Positions 42,857 through 54,161 of a stretch of DNA of 64,000 nucleotides are shown here, in pieces. The position numbers and the translations under genes were made by a program. Origin of the DNA: Taxillus chinensis (lineage: Eukaryota > Streptophyta > Magnoliopsida > Santalales > Loranthaceae); NCBI GenBank assembly GCA_023512835.1, contig JAKCVP010000391.1:310001-374000 (forward strand), written 5' to 3'. Below the pieces are notes generated by a model. That model was not told the DNA's origin. It ran no database searches and saw only the letters and a list, made by a program, of their open reading frames with translations. The stretch's first letter is position 1, and every line of letters starts with the position of its first letter.

Positions 42857-45276
42857 CTAGGATCGTGAAGTCACTTCGTGGAAGAGACCATCACGTGTGC
42901 GGTTGTTGTAGGGCAAATGATCTGATTCGCGAGGTCCCATATCGTCAACCTTATCGTGGGCGCCTGTGTAGATGCCGGATTCCTGAGTGGCACGGTCGAA
43001 AGTGTCCCAGGGGGTCAGTGTTCCCAGAGCGCGTCGCATATGAGAATCGATGAGACCCAGGCCATAGATGTAGCTGGCGTTGACCCAGCCGAATCTTCGG
43101 GCACGTTAGCGTTTTCTTCAGGACGATAGCTGTGGTGGCAGCATTTACCCTTCTCGCGGTACGCCCTTGAACTCAGAACCTTGGTTGCCGTACTCAGCAG
43201 CTACAAGATGAGGGTGGTCTGGGTGCGTGACGTCGTATTTCTCAACGACTACCCCATTGAAATCAACGAAAGCTTTGGTGACCATGAAAAGCCACTTGTA
43301 TGCCAGCCGTTGAGCTTCTTCTTCGTAGCCGTAACGTTGGAAGCCTACCCATGCCAACATTTGCTGGGGCGCCCAGCCAAATGGATAGTCCCACTGGCGA
43401 TTTGGTCGGTGCAACCCAACTTCTCCTCGAGACTGTTCTGTGCCTGCGGAGAGACCTCCAAGCTCCTCGAACTTGGGCAAAGCTTTGATGACCATGGCAC
43501 CGGCCTTTCGTGGGACGGGCACACCAGCCCACATCGCCCAGAACGTAGTGGCGCTCTCGTATCCGGTCTGTTCCCTTTTGACAGTATTGTAGTCAAAGTA
43601 CATGCCTGCATCTTCGTTCCACATTAACTTGTCCATTGCGGCGCGGCGACGCTTCGAACGACGTTCCCATGTCGAGGAAATCTCGACTGATTTGGCGCCA
43701 GGACCCTGAAACTCTGCAGGAATTTCCAATTGATCGCCAAAGCAAGCCTTGATCGTTCGTGCGATGTCTGTTTCGATTTTGTACAAACAAGAATTGAGGT
43801 CCACAGTAGCAAGGTCTGCAGCAACATTTTCCAATCGATAAGAAGTGTCATGGCCAGATTCTCGGACGGCGCGATCATGCAAGAAATAGACATCAAGGTC
43901 AGGCTCCTTGATTATACCGTGATTGTACTTTTCAACGAAGTCGTTGAACGTGATACCATGCTTGGCCGCGTATGGCTCGAGGACGTGTACAAAGTGAGAT
44001 GCCTCGGTTTCGGGAGGAACACCAACACCAATCGGCCGATATCTTGAAAGACCACTCTCTGGGTCATACCTGGGATCCGCAGTCCATACGCTGTAGTATT
44101 CTTTGATAGCTGCGAGGATGCCATTTCGTAGAAAGTCCAGAGCTTTGGGTTCATGTTTTATGACCCCGTAAACACGCAGGGTCATATCGGTCAAGAATGG
44201 AGGCTGTGAACGACCTAGGTAGTAAGAACGATTGGCGTTGAGGATCTTCCCATAGTGCTTGATGCAGAAGCAAAAGTTCTCGACCATGTTCTTGGCTAAT
44301 TCGACCTTGTCGCGCGTGTCTGAGACCAAGCCGAGAGAGATCATGTAGCTATCCCAGCCATACAGCTCGTTGAAACGGCCACCAGGAACAACAAACGGCT
44401 TACCTTTTAAGTCCGTCTCGCCTTTTTTATTGGTGTACTCATCCATAGCAATTGCCAGCAAGCCAGGAGCTTCGTTCAAGTCCCGAATGTATTCCGCTGT
44501 GACGTCAGAGGATAGCCAGCGGACGTCGAGCCTAATCTCAGGATGTTTCTTCGCAATCCTGGTATAGTATTCGTACTGCTCAGGTGCGCCTGGCGGGACG
44601 TAGACACGTGGTCTGGGATCGTCGGTCCAGTCTTTCGGATCACGGGCGACGAAGGAGATGTTTTCACCATCGATTGAGCGTGTCAGATTCTTCCAGAAGG
44701 AGTCGCGGATCATGCGAGACAGGCGGTTCACGGGGTTTTCAGTGAGACGAGCCTCATCGAGCTCAATGACCTTCCTACCATAGTCTTGGGCAAGAGTCAA
44801 TTCTTGCAACAGATTTGAAAGCATGTAGGTGCCTCTGATCTCAGCTCGTTTGAAACCCAGAGATCCGGCGGTGCCGACGGATATGACCTTTCGGAATGAA
44901 GGTCAGTAGAGAGCAATAGCATCTCACCATGAAGACTTACCTTAGGGCCATCATCGTCAATTGTGATTTGCGTATTGCGGTCCGTGTCCTCACGAGACAA
45001 TAGTTCCTTCAAGGTCGCGTCGACGGGCAGGAGAAACTTGCGAGGCTGCGAGGCAGGTGCATCAACGCTGCCGCGGCGACGCTCATGTCTGCCGTCGGTC
45101 AAGGAGTTGTCTACTGAGCCGTCGAGTACAGCGGAGAAAGTCCTATTCCTCTGATCATGGCGGGCAACGCGCGAGGTGTCACCGTAGTAGACGTCAGCAG
45201 TTGAAAATAGATTGGCCGTAGATGTAACCGAGCGAAGTGTGGTGGTTTGATCTGAAGACCCGTTTGGCAAGCTCAT
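42857..45276 (-). CDS. NTH1: Neutral trehalase, 770 aa
   Basis: Cytosolic GH37 enzyme that splits trehalose into two glucoses during recovery from stress and germination. Exons in transcript order are 44941-45276, 43149-44887 and 42857-43094. The joins give [15 protein letters not shown] and [14 protein letters not shown]. Signature 1 ([14 protein letters not shown]) and signature 2 ([10 protein letters not shown]) are intact. The N-terminus has the fungal regulatory parts: a PKA-type site RRRGS (Ser70) and the 12-residue calcium-binding loop [12 protein letters not shown] (about 97-108). Known neutral trehalases are activated through these by PKA, 14-3-3 and calcium. The C-terminal 55 residues after [11 protein letters not shown] differ from yeast Nth1, and the frame stays open after the stop. 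AGGGG stress-element motifs lie at 45292 and 45437. Confidence 0.95.
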
Positions 45277-45916
45277 GCTACGCTGCCGAGCAGGGGAACG
45301 GCAGAGTGCGAGAGCAAGATGGTGAGAAAAAGGTGGAAGGGCAAGGATGTTTCTCTCTGGGGGCGGCTCTCCGCGAGGCACCGAGTGGCAGGGAATGGGC
45401 ACGACGGGGTGCGTAAATTTCTCTGCCGAGGGATGGAGGGGCTCTGTGGCCGAGTAAGTGGGGCGTACAGTATAGTATGTAGTCTGTATGGGGCTGCTCG
45501 AAGGAATGCTCTGCTGGGCTATGCTCAGGATGCAGCGGCAATGCAAGGACAAAGAATATGAGGCGATGAGGTATGCAAGGAGGAAGTAGTGCCTGTGAAA
45601 TCTACCGCCTGCACTTTATCGTGTCTGTGCCTGCTTGCTCCGTGGTCGCGCCTGCACGAGACGGACCTGATGACTGCGCTCTGACGACGACGTCCTGACT
45701 GCAGGCAGCTCCGCGTCGAATACCGAACACGGAATCCTCGTTTTCAGCAAATCATTCCGCGGCTGTCGGGTAAAAAAGCAAGTTCGAAGTGCAAAGTGGT
45801 CACGAGAATCAGAGGGAGCTGGCTCGGGCTGGCACAGCGGGCGTGCACTCTGCATTCTGCCGACCGAATGTGACGCATCGAGATGAAGCATACGGGTGGA
45901 AGAAGGGCGCACAAAC
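45277..45916. other. Region between trehalase start and UBL-WLM protease stop
   Basis: Probable trehalase promoter and 3' end of the upstream minus-strand gene. AGGGG (stress-response element core) occurs at 45292-45296 and 45437-45441. A minus-strand open frame 45616-45856 can be joined to the protease gene by a GTGAGT..GGCAG intron, but its translation does not look like conserved protein. Confidence 0.4.
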
Positions 45917-46915
45917 TCACGGTCGGCCCTCTTTGCCCTCTCGTTCTCGTTTCATTCGTTCCTCCGCGGCTCGCGCCAGTATTTCTCGTCTACTCAACGC
46001 GCTGCCCTCAGCCGCCTGACCATCCGCACCTGACTTGTCTCCGCCACCGACAACAAACTCGCCGCCTGTCCAACCTGCTGCATCAGGTACGAAATTGTCG
46101 TCCGGCACATACACGTCCTCGCCAAGTTGGTGGCCACCACTCTTCCAATCTGATCGTTCCACCTCCTTCTCGATCTGTTTACAGAGGTCCCAGAAGTTGC
46201 GATCGTGATCCGAGTGAACATTGTGCGTGAGCTCATGGCAGAGCGTCCTTCGTATTGTCTTGTAGTCCCTGTATCCGTCATACGCATCCGTCCTAAGCCG
46301 CAGCTCAATGACTTCGCCCTTGTTGCGATTCAGGCCCAGTGTTTTTCCATCATGGGTTGTATGCTCCGCGGGGTTCATCTCGGTCAACATGCCCACTGTA
46401 AACTTGTGTTTTGCCATTGTACTCTTGATGCCAGGATCATCTGCAAGTCGTTGTAGGTATGCTCTACTCCGCTCTGGATTAGGTAGGTAAGGAAGTGGCT
46501 GTATCTGCATAAAGGTGTAGGTTGTGGCGTCTTGGAGTGTCTTCCAGTCTCTCGTGCGCGCGGGCATTGCAGCCTTGATCGGTCCTGGTTTACGATTCAT
46601 TTGAGCTTGCGACGTATTTATCTGTTTATTCAAAGAGGCGATTTGAGCTGGGGTGCTTCCAAGAAGCGTGATCTTGCGGGTCTTGACATCTTGTAGTGTC
46701 ACATCGGACGCAAACGGGGGCTTGAGCAATCCTGGCTTAGGAGAGATGAGGAATTTCTGGTTTTCCGTAGGCACACCGAGCTCGTCAGACACGGCGTTTG
46801 AAAGATCCTGTATGGTCCCTTGGGCCGGAAGCGTGAATACTCGCTTGTTCCCTTGAAAGAGCACTGTGAGCTGGGCTGTGTCATCAGCTTGGGATGCCTT
46901 ATCAGATTCGGCCAT
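45917..46915 (-). CDS. Ubiquitin-like/WLM-domain metalloprotease (Wss1-like), 332 aa
   Basis: An N-terminal ubiquitin-like fold (about residues 15-86, with TVLFQGNKRVFTLPAQGTI and VKTRKITLLG) is fused to a WLM zinc-protease domain. Its active site HELTHNVHSDH (His227, Glu228, His231, His237) matches HExxHxxxxxH. This is the fungal UBL-WLM type, related to Wss1/SPRTN proteases that clear DNA-protein crosslinks and SUMO or ubiquitin conjugates. The Gly-rich linker and basic C-terminal helix (RREILARAAEERMKRERE) follow. The frame ends EGKEGRP with the stop TGA embedded in a perfect GTGAGT donor sequence, so a spliced longer tail is possible. Exact substrate unknown. Confidence 0.88.
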   Translation of the reverse strand: MAESDKASQADDTAQLTVLFQGNKRVFTLPAQGTIQDLSNAVSDELGVPTENQKFLISPKPGLLKPPFASDVTLQDVKTRKITLLGSTPAQIASLNKQINTSQAQMNRKPGPIKAAMPARTRDWKTLQDATTYTFMQIQPLPYLPNPERSRAYLQRLADDPGIKSTMAKHKFTVGMLTEMNPAEHTTHDGKTLGLNRNKGEVIELRLRTDAYDGYRDYKTIRRTLCHELTHNVHSDHDRNFWDLCKQIEKEVERSDWKSGGHQLGEDVYVPDDNFVPDAAGWTGGEFVVGGGDKSGADGQAAEGSALSRREILARAAEERMKREREGKEGRP

Positions 46916-48101
46916 GATGGGTCAGCACATGTAAAATTGCGGAGATTCTGCAAGTAGAAATCGGCAGTATGCGGTTTTCAAGTTCTAATTCAAGTCTGTC
47001 TGAGGCTCACGTAAGAATGTAAGCCTCTAGGTCTTCGAGGCGGTTCTGTCACGCGGAGATGACGAGATCTGGAAGCCTATCTGGGGAATGCCGATATCTC
47101 CGCTCGACTGCAGCTCTCGTGGGGGCCAAAAGAGCCTCAACCACACCCATCACCACCTGTGCATCACGCTTATCCCCAGCATCTTTCCACATTACCTGGC
47201 ATGCACGGATGACCTAATGCAGGCCCATCTCATACTGGACTATGGAGACGCCCCGTACCAGCAGCTTGTCCCATCCAGTCATGTCCCAATTGAAGTCCAG
47301 CATGATATCTGACTCCCTGAGGCCGCCAACTATCTAGCACCAGGCGTGTTTGATGACCACGCCTTTGCCCCAGCATATGCCATTTCGAGCATCACAAAGC
47401 GACCCAGCCGTATAGCAGCCCTCACACCCACACCTACGCTGCGTATCCCCAGTTCTCCGCGGTGCAGACGCTATACCCGCCAATGTGAGCCAGGCAGCGC
47501 TACTGAAAAGCCATAAGATGACCGTTGTGCAATATGCCACAACCTCACACCACACAGCGGTTTCGTTATGGCGTATAAGCCGCCATTACCTGATTTTCCC
47601 CTCTAGCCCTTTCCTGTTGGAGTGAGTGATAGTCGAAACTCCCGGGCCGCCTCCAACGCTAGCTAGAACCTCATGCACGGCCCCCGGATGCGCGGCCGCG
47701 CGTGCTGCTGACCCTGAATGCTTACCTTCACTAGCTCAAGCGATCAATTCATGCCGTCTTCGGCCAAGCATGCGATTAGTATCGCCTAAATTGAGCCGTG
47801 ATGCCTGACCATTTGCCCTGTCACACTTCGACCTCACTCCTCAGTCTCTGCCATTCGCAAGGGCGACTGCGAGGCGGCTCGCTTCTGCTCCCCACGACAG
47901 CCAGCTGGGCAAGCTGTACGCTCAAAGAATCCCCACAGTGCGAGTCTGGACCGGTATCCTCGGACAGCATAATCTATAAAGACGAATATAAAGACTGGTA
48001 GTCTCTCCATCTATCTGTACATCATTCAGTTCCGGCTATCATCTGGACCGTAGAAGATATCGAACGCTCGACAGACAGACCTCAGTCTTGTAATTGGCAA
48101 G
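46916..48101. promoter_or_regulatory. Divergent region before the secretory lipase
   Basis: About 1.2 kb without a supported gene. Two TATA-like elements (ctataaag at about 47971 and atataaag at about 47986) lie 115-130 bp upstream of the lipase ATG, at the usual distance for a regulated fungal promoter. The rest holds only short random frames. Confidence 0.45.
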
Positions 48102-49409
48102 ATGCGCTCCTTCAGCGCAACCGTCCTTGGCATGCTTGCAGCAACAGCTCTTGCGCAGTGCCCTTCCGGTACTCCTCCAACCCTTCCTCCACCTCCCTCT
48201 CAGGATCCATTCTACACTCCTCCGTCCGGATGGCAGTCCAGGGCAAAGGGAGCCATCCTGGCGAATCGCGCGGCACCAGCAGTCTCATACCGCCTCAACT
48301 GTAACAACGCTTCCAACAATGGCGCCGTCCAGCTGCTCTACCGCACCGAAGATAGCTTCAATCAGCCAGCCGTAGCCGTCGTGACTGTCGTCGAGCCAAA
48401 GAACAACGCAAACGCCTCTCGCCTGGTCCTCTACCAGCCTCCGTACGACAGTCCCTCCATCGACTGCTCGCCGTCATTCCAATTCGCCCTCGCCAACGGC
48501 TCCACGTATGCCAACTCCGGCGAACCATACGCCGAAATCAGCATCGAGGACGGCGTGATCCAGGATGCGCTCGGCCGAGGCTACTACACCGCCATTACCG
48601 ACTATGAAACCACAAAGGCAGTCTTCACCACCGGCACAACAGAGGGCAAAGCCGTCCTCGACGCAGCGATTGCAACCCTCGCTTCCGGCTCGCTAACGGG
48701 CGTCAATGCCCAGGCGGCGGTAGCCCTGCTCGGATACAGCGGTGGAGCATTGGCTTCCGAGTGGGCTGCAGAGCAGCAAGCTGCCTATGCGCCCGGTCTC
48801 ACACCTCATATCGTCAGCGTTGTCGCGGGCGGCTTACCCGCCAACATCACCTCCGTCATCCAAATGGTCGACCAGACCGCCGTTGCGGGGCTCATTCCAC
48901 GCGGTCTAGTCGGTCTCGCGAACGGCAATTCTTCGTTCGCCAGCGCGCTCGATGCAGCGCTCAAGCCGGATGCCACGCTCAAGGCGCAATTCTACTCTGT
49001 CCGGCAGTGCGGCGCTGCAGAGCACAACTTCACCAACGAGGCTATTTTGACGACGTACTTTTCCAATCCCCAGGTTTTCCTGCAGAGCGAGCCGTTCCAG
49101 GCGATTGCGACTGGGCAGGGCCTCATGGGTCGTCATGGCAAGCCTCAGCAGAATGCTTTCTTTTTCCAAGGGTGCAGCGATGAGATTGCAAATGTTACGT
49201 ACGTTGATAATCTCGTTACCGAGTACTGTGGTCCTTCGAACACTGGGGCGCAGATTAGCTATGTTACTTTTCCCGGGGCTAGCCATGCTCTTGCTGCGAT
49301 TGATGGGATTGGTTTGGGTGGTACTGGGCCTGCTTTCAACTATCTAAACGATCGGTTTAACAATGTGTATCTTGGGTCTGGATGCCACATTCTGAACCAA
49401 TGCTTCTAG
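48102..49409 (+). CDS. Secretory lipase (LIP family, PF03583 type), 435 aa
   Basis: Extracellular triacylglycerol lipase of the Candida LIP/CalA type. A signal peptide (SATVLGMLAATALAQ) is followed by the family's N-terminal region (SQDPFYTPPSGW). The nucleophile elbow is GYSGG (Ser213), with Asp360 in GCSDE and His395 in PGASHA completing the triad at the expected spacings. Several N-glycosylation sequons and Cys residues support secretion. Single exon; the promoter has TATA-like boxes. It is convergent with the uncharacterised gene downstream. Confidence 0.93.
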   Translation: MRSFSATVLGMLAATALAQCPSGTPPTLPPPPSQDPFYTPPSGWQSRAKGAILANRAAPAVSYRLNCNNASNNGAVQLLYRTEDSFNQPAVAVVTVVEPKNNANASRLVLYQPPYDSPSIDCSPSFQFALANGSTYANSGEPYAEISIEDGVIQDALGRGYYTAITDYETTKAVFTTGTTEGKAVLDAAIATLASGSLTGVNAQAAVALLGYSGGALASEWAAEQQAAYAPGLTPHIVSVVAGGLPANITSVIQMVDQTAVAGLIPRGLVGLANGNSSFASALDAALKPDATLKAQFYSVRQCGAAEHNFTNEAILTTYFSNPQVFLQSEPFQAIATGQGLMGRHGKPQQNAFFFQGCSDEIANVTYVDNLVTEYCGPSNTGAQISYVTFPGASHALAAIDGIGLGGTGPAFNYLNDRFNNVYLGSGCHILNQCF

Positions 49410-49818
49410 ATGGATGTATGCTGCCTAGGAATAGGCTCATTGGAGAAGACTGTGGGTTCATTTATCATGGAGAAGAGAGTTGAGTGCTGGGGATAGGTAG
49501 GATCAGGTCCATCCCTTTTTCAATCCAACTTCATATGGCAGGTAGATCAAGGTAGCTGAAAACCCAAATCGTTCATCTCCCGTCCATGTGTTTCTCGACT
49601 CCTGTGAATCATCAAGACTGTTCGAGCTTTTCGAAGTGCAGTACGTCTGAGAAGATCTTTGCTCGCTTAGACTCTCGCATGTCCACGCTCCAATCACCTG
49701 GCCCGTGACATTTGCAGAACACCTGAAGGTTCCCATTGCCACCATGATTCAGGGCTGCTTCTCTGATCCCTCGCAGAAGACGGACGAAAGTGTTATTCAG
49801 GCTCTTGTAGGTATCCTC

Positions 49819-50821
49819 CTAAGAAGCTACTTCCTCGCTGCAGTCCTGGACTTCAATTGGATGTTGTGTATAGGAGTCTTCGTCGTACCAACCAACGCAC
49901 AAGAGCTTTTGTTGTGTCAACCACAAGTCTCTGAGGATGTCTGTGCCAAGGGATTTCTTGTACCAGCGGGCACGGATGAGCACATCGTTCTGACGATCAG
50001 TCTCGACGCCTACGGTCCTCAAATGGAACAGGAATGCTCCAGAATCGTCGCAGACTGAATGTAGATCTCCACTCTCGACACCGGAGCTGATCTTAGTGCT
50101 ATCAGACCCAGTGAGCGACTGTCTGTTTGGATGCTCAAGACCAGACGGCCCTTCATGCGGCAGAGCGAGCCAAGCATCAACAGGATTCAGCAACATGAAT
50201 TTCAGATCGTCAAGCTCATACGTGATGATACGTCGTGTTATGGCCGGCTCAATCACGCAAGCATGCTTGAAGCAGATGCCCTTCCAAGGAATGGGCTGGG
50301 TCCGCGGAACACCGACATCTTTGTGTGGAGCAAGATAAATTATCTTCCCGTCAATATCGACATCGCAGTGGACGTCATTGTCTCGACTTTGCCACTCAAA
50401 CGTCTTATGAAGATCCGACAAGCAGGCCCCCGTGATCACGATATCGATACTGTTGAAATCGAACTCGGGATGCTTTAACTTGATGACTGCATGCAGATGG
50501 TCGTAAAATGGGAACGTTCTTATTTTAAGAGGCCGTGTTGTGGTCAACTTCTGGTCATTGACGAGCTTGACAGCAGTGTTCGGGGGTTCGAAAATCGGAG
50601 TGTAACCTAGGTCAGTGAGACACTGATAGATCAATGACTACGGACGACGTACCAGGTGTGGCGATTCTTGACCAGTCCTCGTCTTCTACCGAAAAGGAGG
50701 CCAACTGTGCTGCATTCCTGATCTCGGGCTTCTTTGTGTTTTGACTCTGACAAAAATCAAAATGCTGTAAGAGGTTCTCGGAGCCGAGGATCAGCTCTTC
50801 AAACTCACGGGCTTTGTCCAC
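49819..50821 (-). CDS. Uncharacterised fungal protein, 5' end unresolved
   Basis: Two exons are clear: a minus-strand exon ending at 50653 (IRNAAQLASFSVEDEDWSR, then IATPG) and 49819-50606 (YTPIFEPPNTAVKL to the stop). They are joined by a GTACGT..CCTAG intron. The order of motifs (a short start, a PG turn, a core with FDFNSIDIVITGACLSDLHK and an FEWQSRDNDVHCDVDIDGK strand pair) resembles a widespread filamentous-fungal family often misnamed geranylgeranyl pyrophosphate synthetase; it shows no prenyltransferase DDxxD motif. No ATG opens the first exon in frame. A further 5' exon is likely, possibly beginning at the ATG near 50864 and using an AG near 50750, but I could not place it with confidence. 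Function unknown. Confidence 0.6.
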
Positions 50822-52704
50822 AGGACCAAATGAAGAACGCCATTGTAGAGGAACGTCGAATCATGGCGAATGGAAAAGCCAAGTTCTTTTTGAAAGAAGA
50901 AAACCCAGAACAGTACCACTATCTTGTGAACGTTTAGCTAAAACAAAATGACGTTCAATTACGAAAGAAAGAGACAGTGCAAGTGAGACCATCTGCTGAG
51001 AAACTATTGTCAGTCAGGAAATCTACAAGTCTCAGAGACTCTCCTCATACATATAAGGGCGGATTCTTACGTCTTCAGTTCCAGGCTGATTTCCTGTTCC
51101 CAACCGTCAGCTCAAGTCCAGGTCACAACACAAGGGTGTAGTAACATAGTAGAGGAAGAATGCGGAACGCCACTCGAGGTTCTCAATACCGCTGCGCAGC
51201 TGCCTTGTTCGTGCAGCTTCTCTGCATTCTGTCCCTCCAAACCACATAAACGCAGAGACACGGAGAGACCAATCCATACGCCAGTTACGGTTTATCTCAC
51301 CCTTTGCAATAAGAACAGCGTAGTGATGTTCCTATCAGTCCAGAAATTGGACAAAAATAATGACTGCATATTCCTCTAGACATGTTGGGTGCCTTGATCT
51401 GAGGATACGTCCTTGCCGCGCTCGCTTTGCCCTTAATCGCGTCGACTTGCTACCTGGCTTGGTCTATGATTCCCCATTGAAGTTCGCTCGCGAACCCATA
51501 CTTCCTGTCCTCCTCCATTTTCAAAGGCACCAAGGTGAACTCCCTATGAGAGCTCGGTAAGCGGCCTGTTACAAGATGCATAACCTGGAATATACATACC
51601 ACTCCCCATGGTGAAATGTCGCATTGTAGCATCTAAACGGAATAAATGGATCAGGGGGAATCTTGCACCACATTAAAGTCATACAGGAAGCCCTTTGACT
51701 CTACATCGCTTCCGTCAAAGGTTTTGAAGCCCCAGTGCACATCACATACATCGGCTGGGCGTAGCTTGAGCTGTCGTCCGTAGAGGAACTGAGAAAGTGC
51801 ATTGCCAACTGTAAGTGGCCACTTCGATATGTCGCCGGGGATATTGGAGAGTACTCGCACTCGCACTCGACAGCTTTTCATGATGGCGGGAGTTACCAGT
51901 GAACTGGCGGTGCTGGATGACTCGTACGATGCGGCTTGGAGGCTAAAGCTTGACTCGAGGTCTTTTCGCGATCAACTAGAGCGTTGATCCCCATTTTTGG
52001 AATCGACAGAAGAGAGAGTTCACGCGACGAGGCAGGGCTTGAGTACACGCTAGATGGTGATAGTCGGCGGGCGAAGTGGGTGGGATGGTATCGAACCGGC
52101 CGTCATGACGGTTTGCTACGGCCTGACGGACCTTGCTGTGTTTGTGAAAAGAGTCTCACGGGACAGAGCCAAACAAGTTAAGCTCGATTTCCGTGACAAC
52201 TTGTACGAATGCATCTTGCTGAGTAGTTGTGAAGTGGGGCCCCAAAGAGAGAAAGTTCATGCCAATGATGCGGCTGAAGAGGATCTCATTTTGCATGGCA
52301 ATCTGGTATGAGCCTACCATCTCTGAACAAGAAGAGGAAAGCTACGAACTGATTTGAAAAGTGAATCATTCAGATGAACGTGATGGGACGGGACAGATTA
52401 CAGGGTCAAAAGTTCGTCCACGCCATGAGTGCACAGATGTAACTTAAAACCTGCACCAATGATGATCGCAAACACTGTGACTGCGGTTGTCTCGCTTACA
52501 TTGTCACGGGTCGCGGCGTACGATGCATCCAAAATGCAATACCAAGGGGCTCTGGGATTTTCGTCTGGGACGAAGGGGCCAGATCAAGCGCTGCACTCAA
52601 CAAAGATGCAAATTGACAACCAATGACTCACCACAGCAATTGATATAAACCTTGGCTGGATATCTGTTGACCGAACGTCTTGAATTGAGGCAGCATACTT
52701 AATC
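50822..52704. other. Gene-poor stretch, 1.9 kb
   Basis: Several short frames, the most protein-like on the minus strand at 51651-51881 (a 76-codon frame starting MKSCRVRVRV). None has a recognisable domain or a convincing exon chain. It may contain the missing 5' exon of the previous gene, a decayed gene, and the promoter of the Egt2-like gene. No transposon end or repeat is seen. Confidence 0.4.
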
Positions 52705-53967
52705 ATGGCAACGACTACTCCCTTCGGCGCTCCTATGCGTCAGAACTTTCAGTTTGCCCCCACTTGGCGCAACTTCAATCATGGCTCTTTTGGATCCATT
52801 CCCAAAGCAATCACGGCGCGCATAGCGGAAGTCTCTGCCCAATCAGAAGAAGCACCAGACTTGTTCTTTCGACGCACCTATCCAGAACTGCTGCTCAAGT
52901 CTCGCCAAGCTACAGCAAAACTGCTCAATGCACCGACTTCATCAACCGTCTTCGTGGCCAATGCAACAACGGGCGTGAACACCGTCCTCAGAAACCTGGT
53001 CTACAATCCAGGAGATGTCATCATCAATCTTTCGACAGCTTATATTCCATGCGACTTTACAGCTGCCCATTTGGCTGAGACGACGCCCGTTGAGCTTCTC
53101 ACCTTGGATGTCACATATCCGATTTCCGAGTCCAAGCTGGTGGAGCAAGTTAGAGTGAGCATTGAATCGCTTCGCGCTCAGGGCAAGAACCCACGTATCG
53201 TGCTTTTTGACACCATCTCCGCCATGCCAGCTTTCCGCTTGCCCTATGCAGCACTCGTCCGCCTCTGTCGCGAAATGAATGTCTTGTCGCTGGTCGATGG
53301 TGCGCACGGTATCGGGCTGTTGCCGCTAGATCTCAGCGCGCTTGATCCAGACTTTTTCGTCACAAATTTACACAAGTGGCTGTTTAACCCACGTGGCTGT
53401 GCAGCGCTATATGTTGCTGAACGCAGTCAGCACTTGATCCGCACTTGCTTGCCGACTAGCTGGGGCTTCGTGACCAAAGCAGGCAAAAAGGCCGGATATC
53501 TGAAGGCAGTGGAGGGATACGAGCTCTCGCCATTCGAGCTTTTATTCAGTACGACGGGCACCGTTGATCCAACGCCTTTCTGTGTTGTACCCGAGGTCTT
53601 GGCCTGGAGAGAGCAAGTCTGCGGCGGCGAGGAAGCTATCCTGAAACATAATAATGATTTAGCTGTCGCAGGGTGTAAGCGTGTTGCTGAGATTCTGGGG
53701 ACTGGGTTGCTTGATGTTGAAGAGCAGGACATGGCGATGGGCTGCGTCAAGTTGCCCATGCTTGAAGGTCAGACAATGGCTGAATTTTGGAAGGTATTGG
53801 AAGTCTTGGACAACAATATGGTTGAAAAATACAGCACTTTCGTGCCGTTTCTTGTGCATGACGGAAAAGCGTGGGCGAGGCTCAGCGCGCAGGTTTACTT
53901 GAGTCTCGAGGATTACGAGTGGCTGGGTCATATCCTGAAGGAGGAGATTAAAAATTTGACAGCATAG
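52705..53967 (+). CDS. EGT2: Class V aminotransferase-fold PLP enzyme, Egt2-like, 420 aa
   Basis: PLP-dependent fold type I enzyme of the cysteine desulfurase/isopenicillin-N-epimerase group. The PLP Lys is in NLHKWLFNPRG (Lys224), with the cofactor Asp and His in LVDGAHG (198-201), and the substrate-side opening FNHGSFGSIPKAI. The overall pattern (RRTYPELL, FVANATTGVNTVLRNL) resembles fungal Egt2, the hercynylcysteine sulfoxide lyase that completes ergothioneine synthesis. Egt1 is not nearby. Other members of the group with unknown substrates look similar, so the exact reaction is less sure than the fold. Single exon. Confidence 0.8.
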   Translation: MATTTPFGAPMRQNFQFAPTWRNFNHGSFGSIPKAITARIAEVSAQSEEAPDLFFRRTYPELLLKSRQATAKLLNAPTSSTVFVANATTGVNTVLRNLVYNPGDVIINLSTAYIPCDFTAAHLAETTPVELLTLDVTYPISESKLVEQVRVSIESLRAQGKNPRIVLFDTISAMPAFRLPYAALVRLCREMNVLSLVDGAHGIGLLPLDLSALDPDFFVTNLHKWLFNPRGCAALYVAERSQHLIRTCLPTSWGFVTKAGKKAGYLKAVEGYELSPFELLFSTTGTVDPTPFCVVPEVLAWREQVCGGEEAILKHNNDLAVAGCKRVAEILGTGLLDVEEQDMAMGCVKLPMLEGQTMAEFWKVLEVLDNNMVEKYSTFVPFLVHDGKAWARLSAQVYLSLEDYEWLGHILKEEIKNLTA

Positions 53968-54161
53968 ACAGCTTTTGGTCGTGTACATACATTCTAACAG
54001 AGAAATACAATTCCTAATGGAGGCAAGTCGATATAGTAGAAGTGTTCGAATTGTCAATTTGACATCAGATACAAGAAAAGGCTTTGATCCCATGCTTCAT
54101 TTCAAACCATCGCTTCGCTACCTCGATTTGTACACACGAAGAAAATGCTCTCTCAAGATAT

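Noticed and set aside
51651..52311. Cluster of short frames on both strands between 51.6 and 52.3 kb
   Set aside because: No domain, no consistent exon chain and no conserved-looking protein; recorded only as gene-poor DNA.
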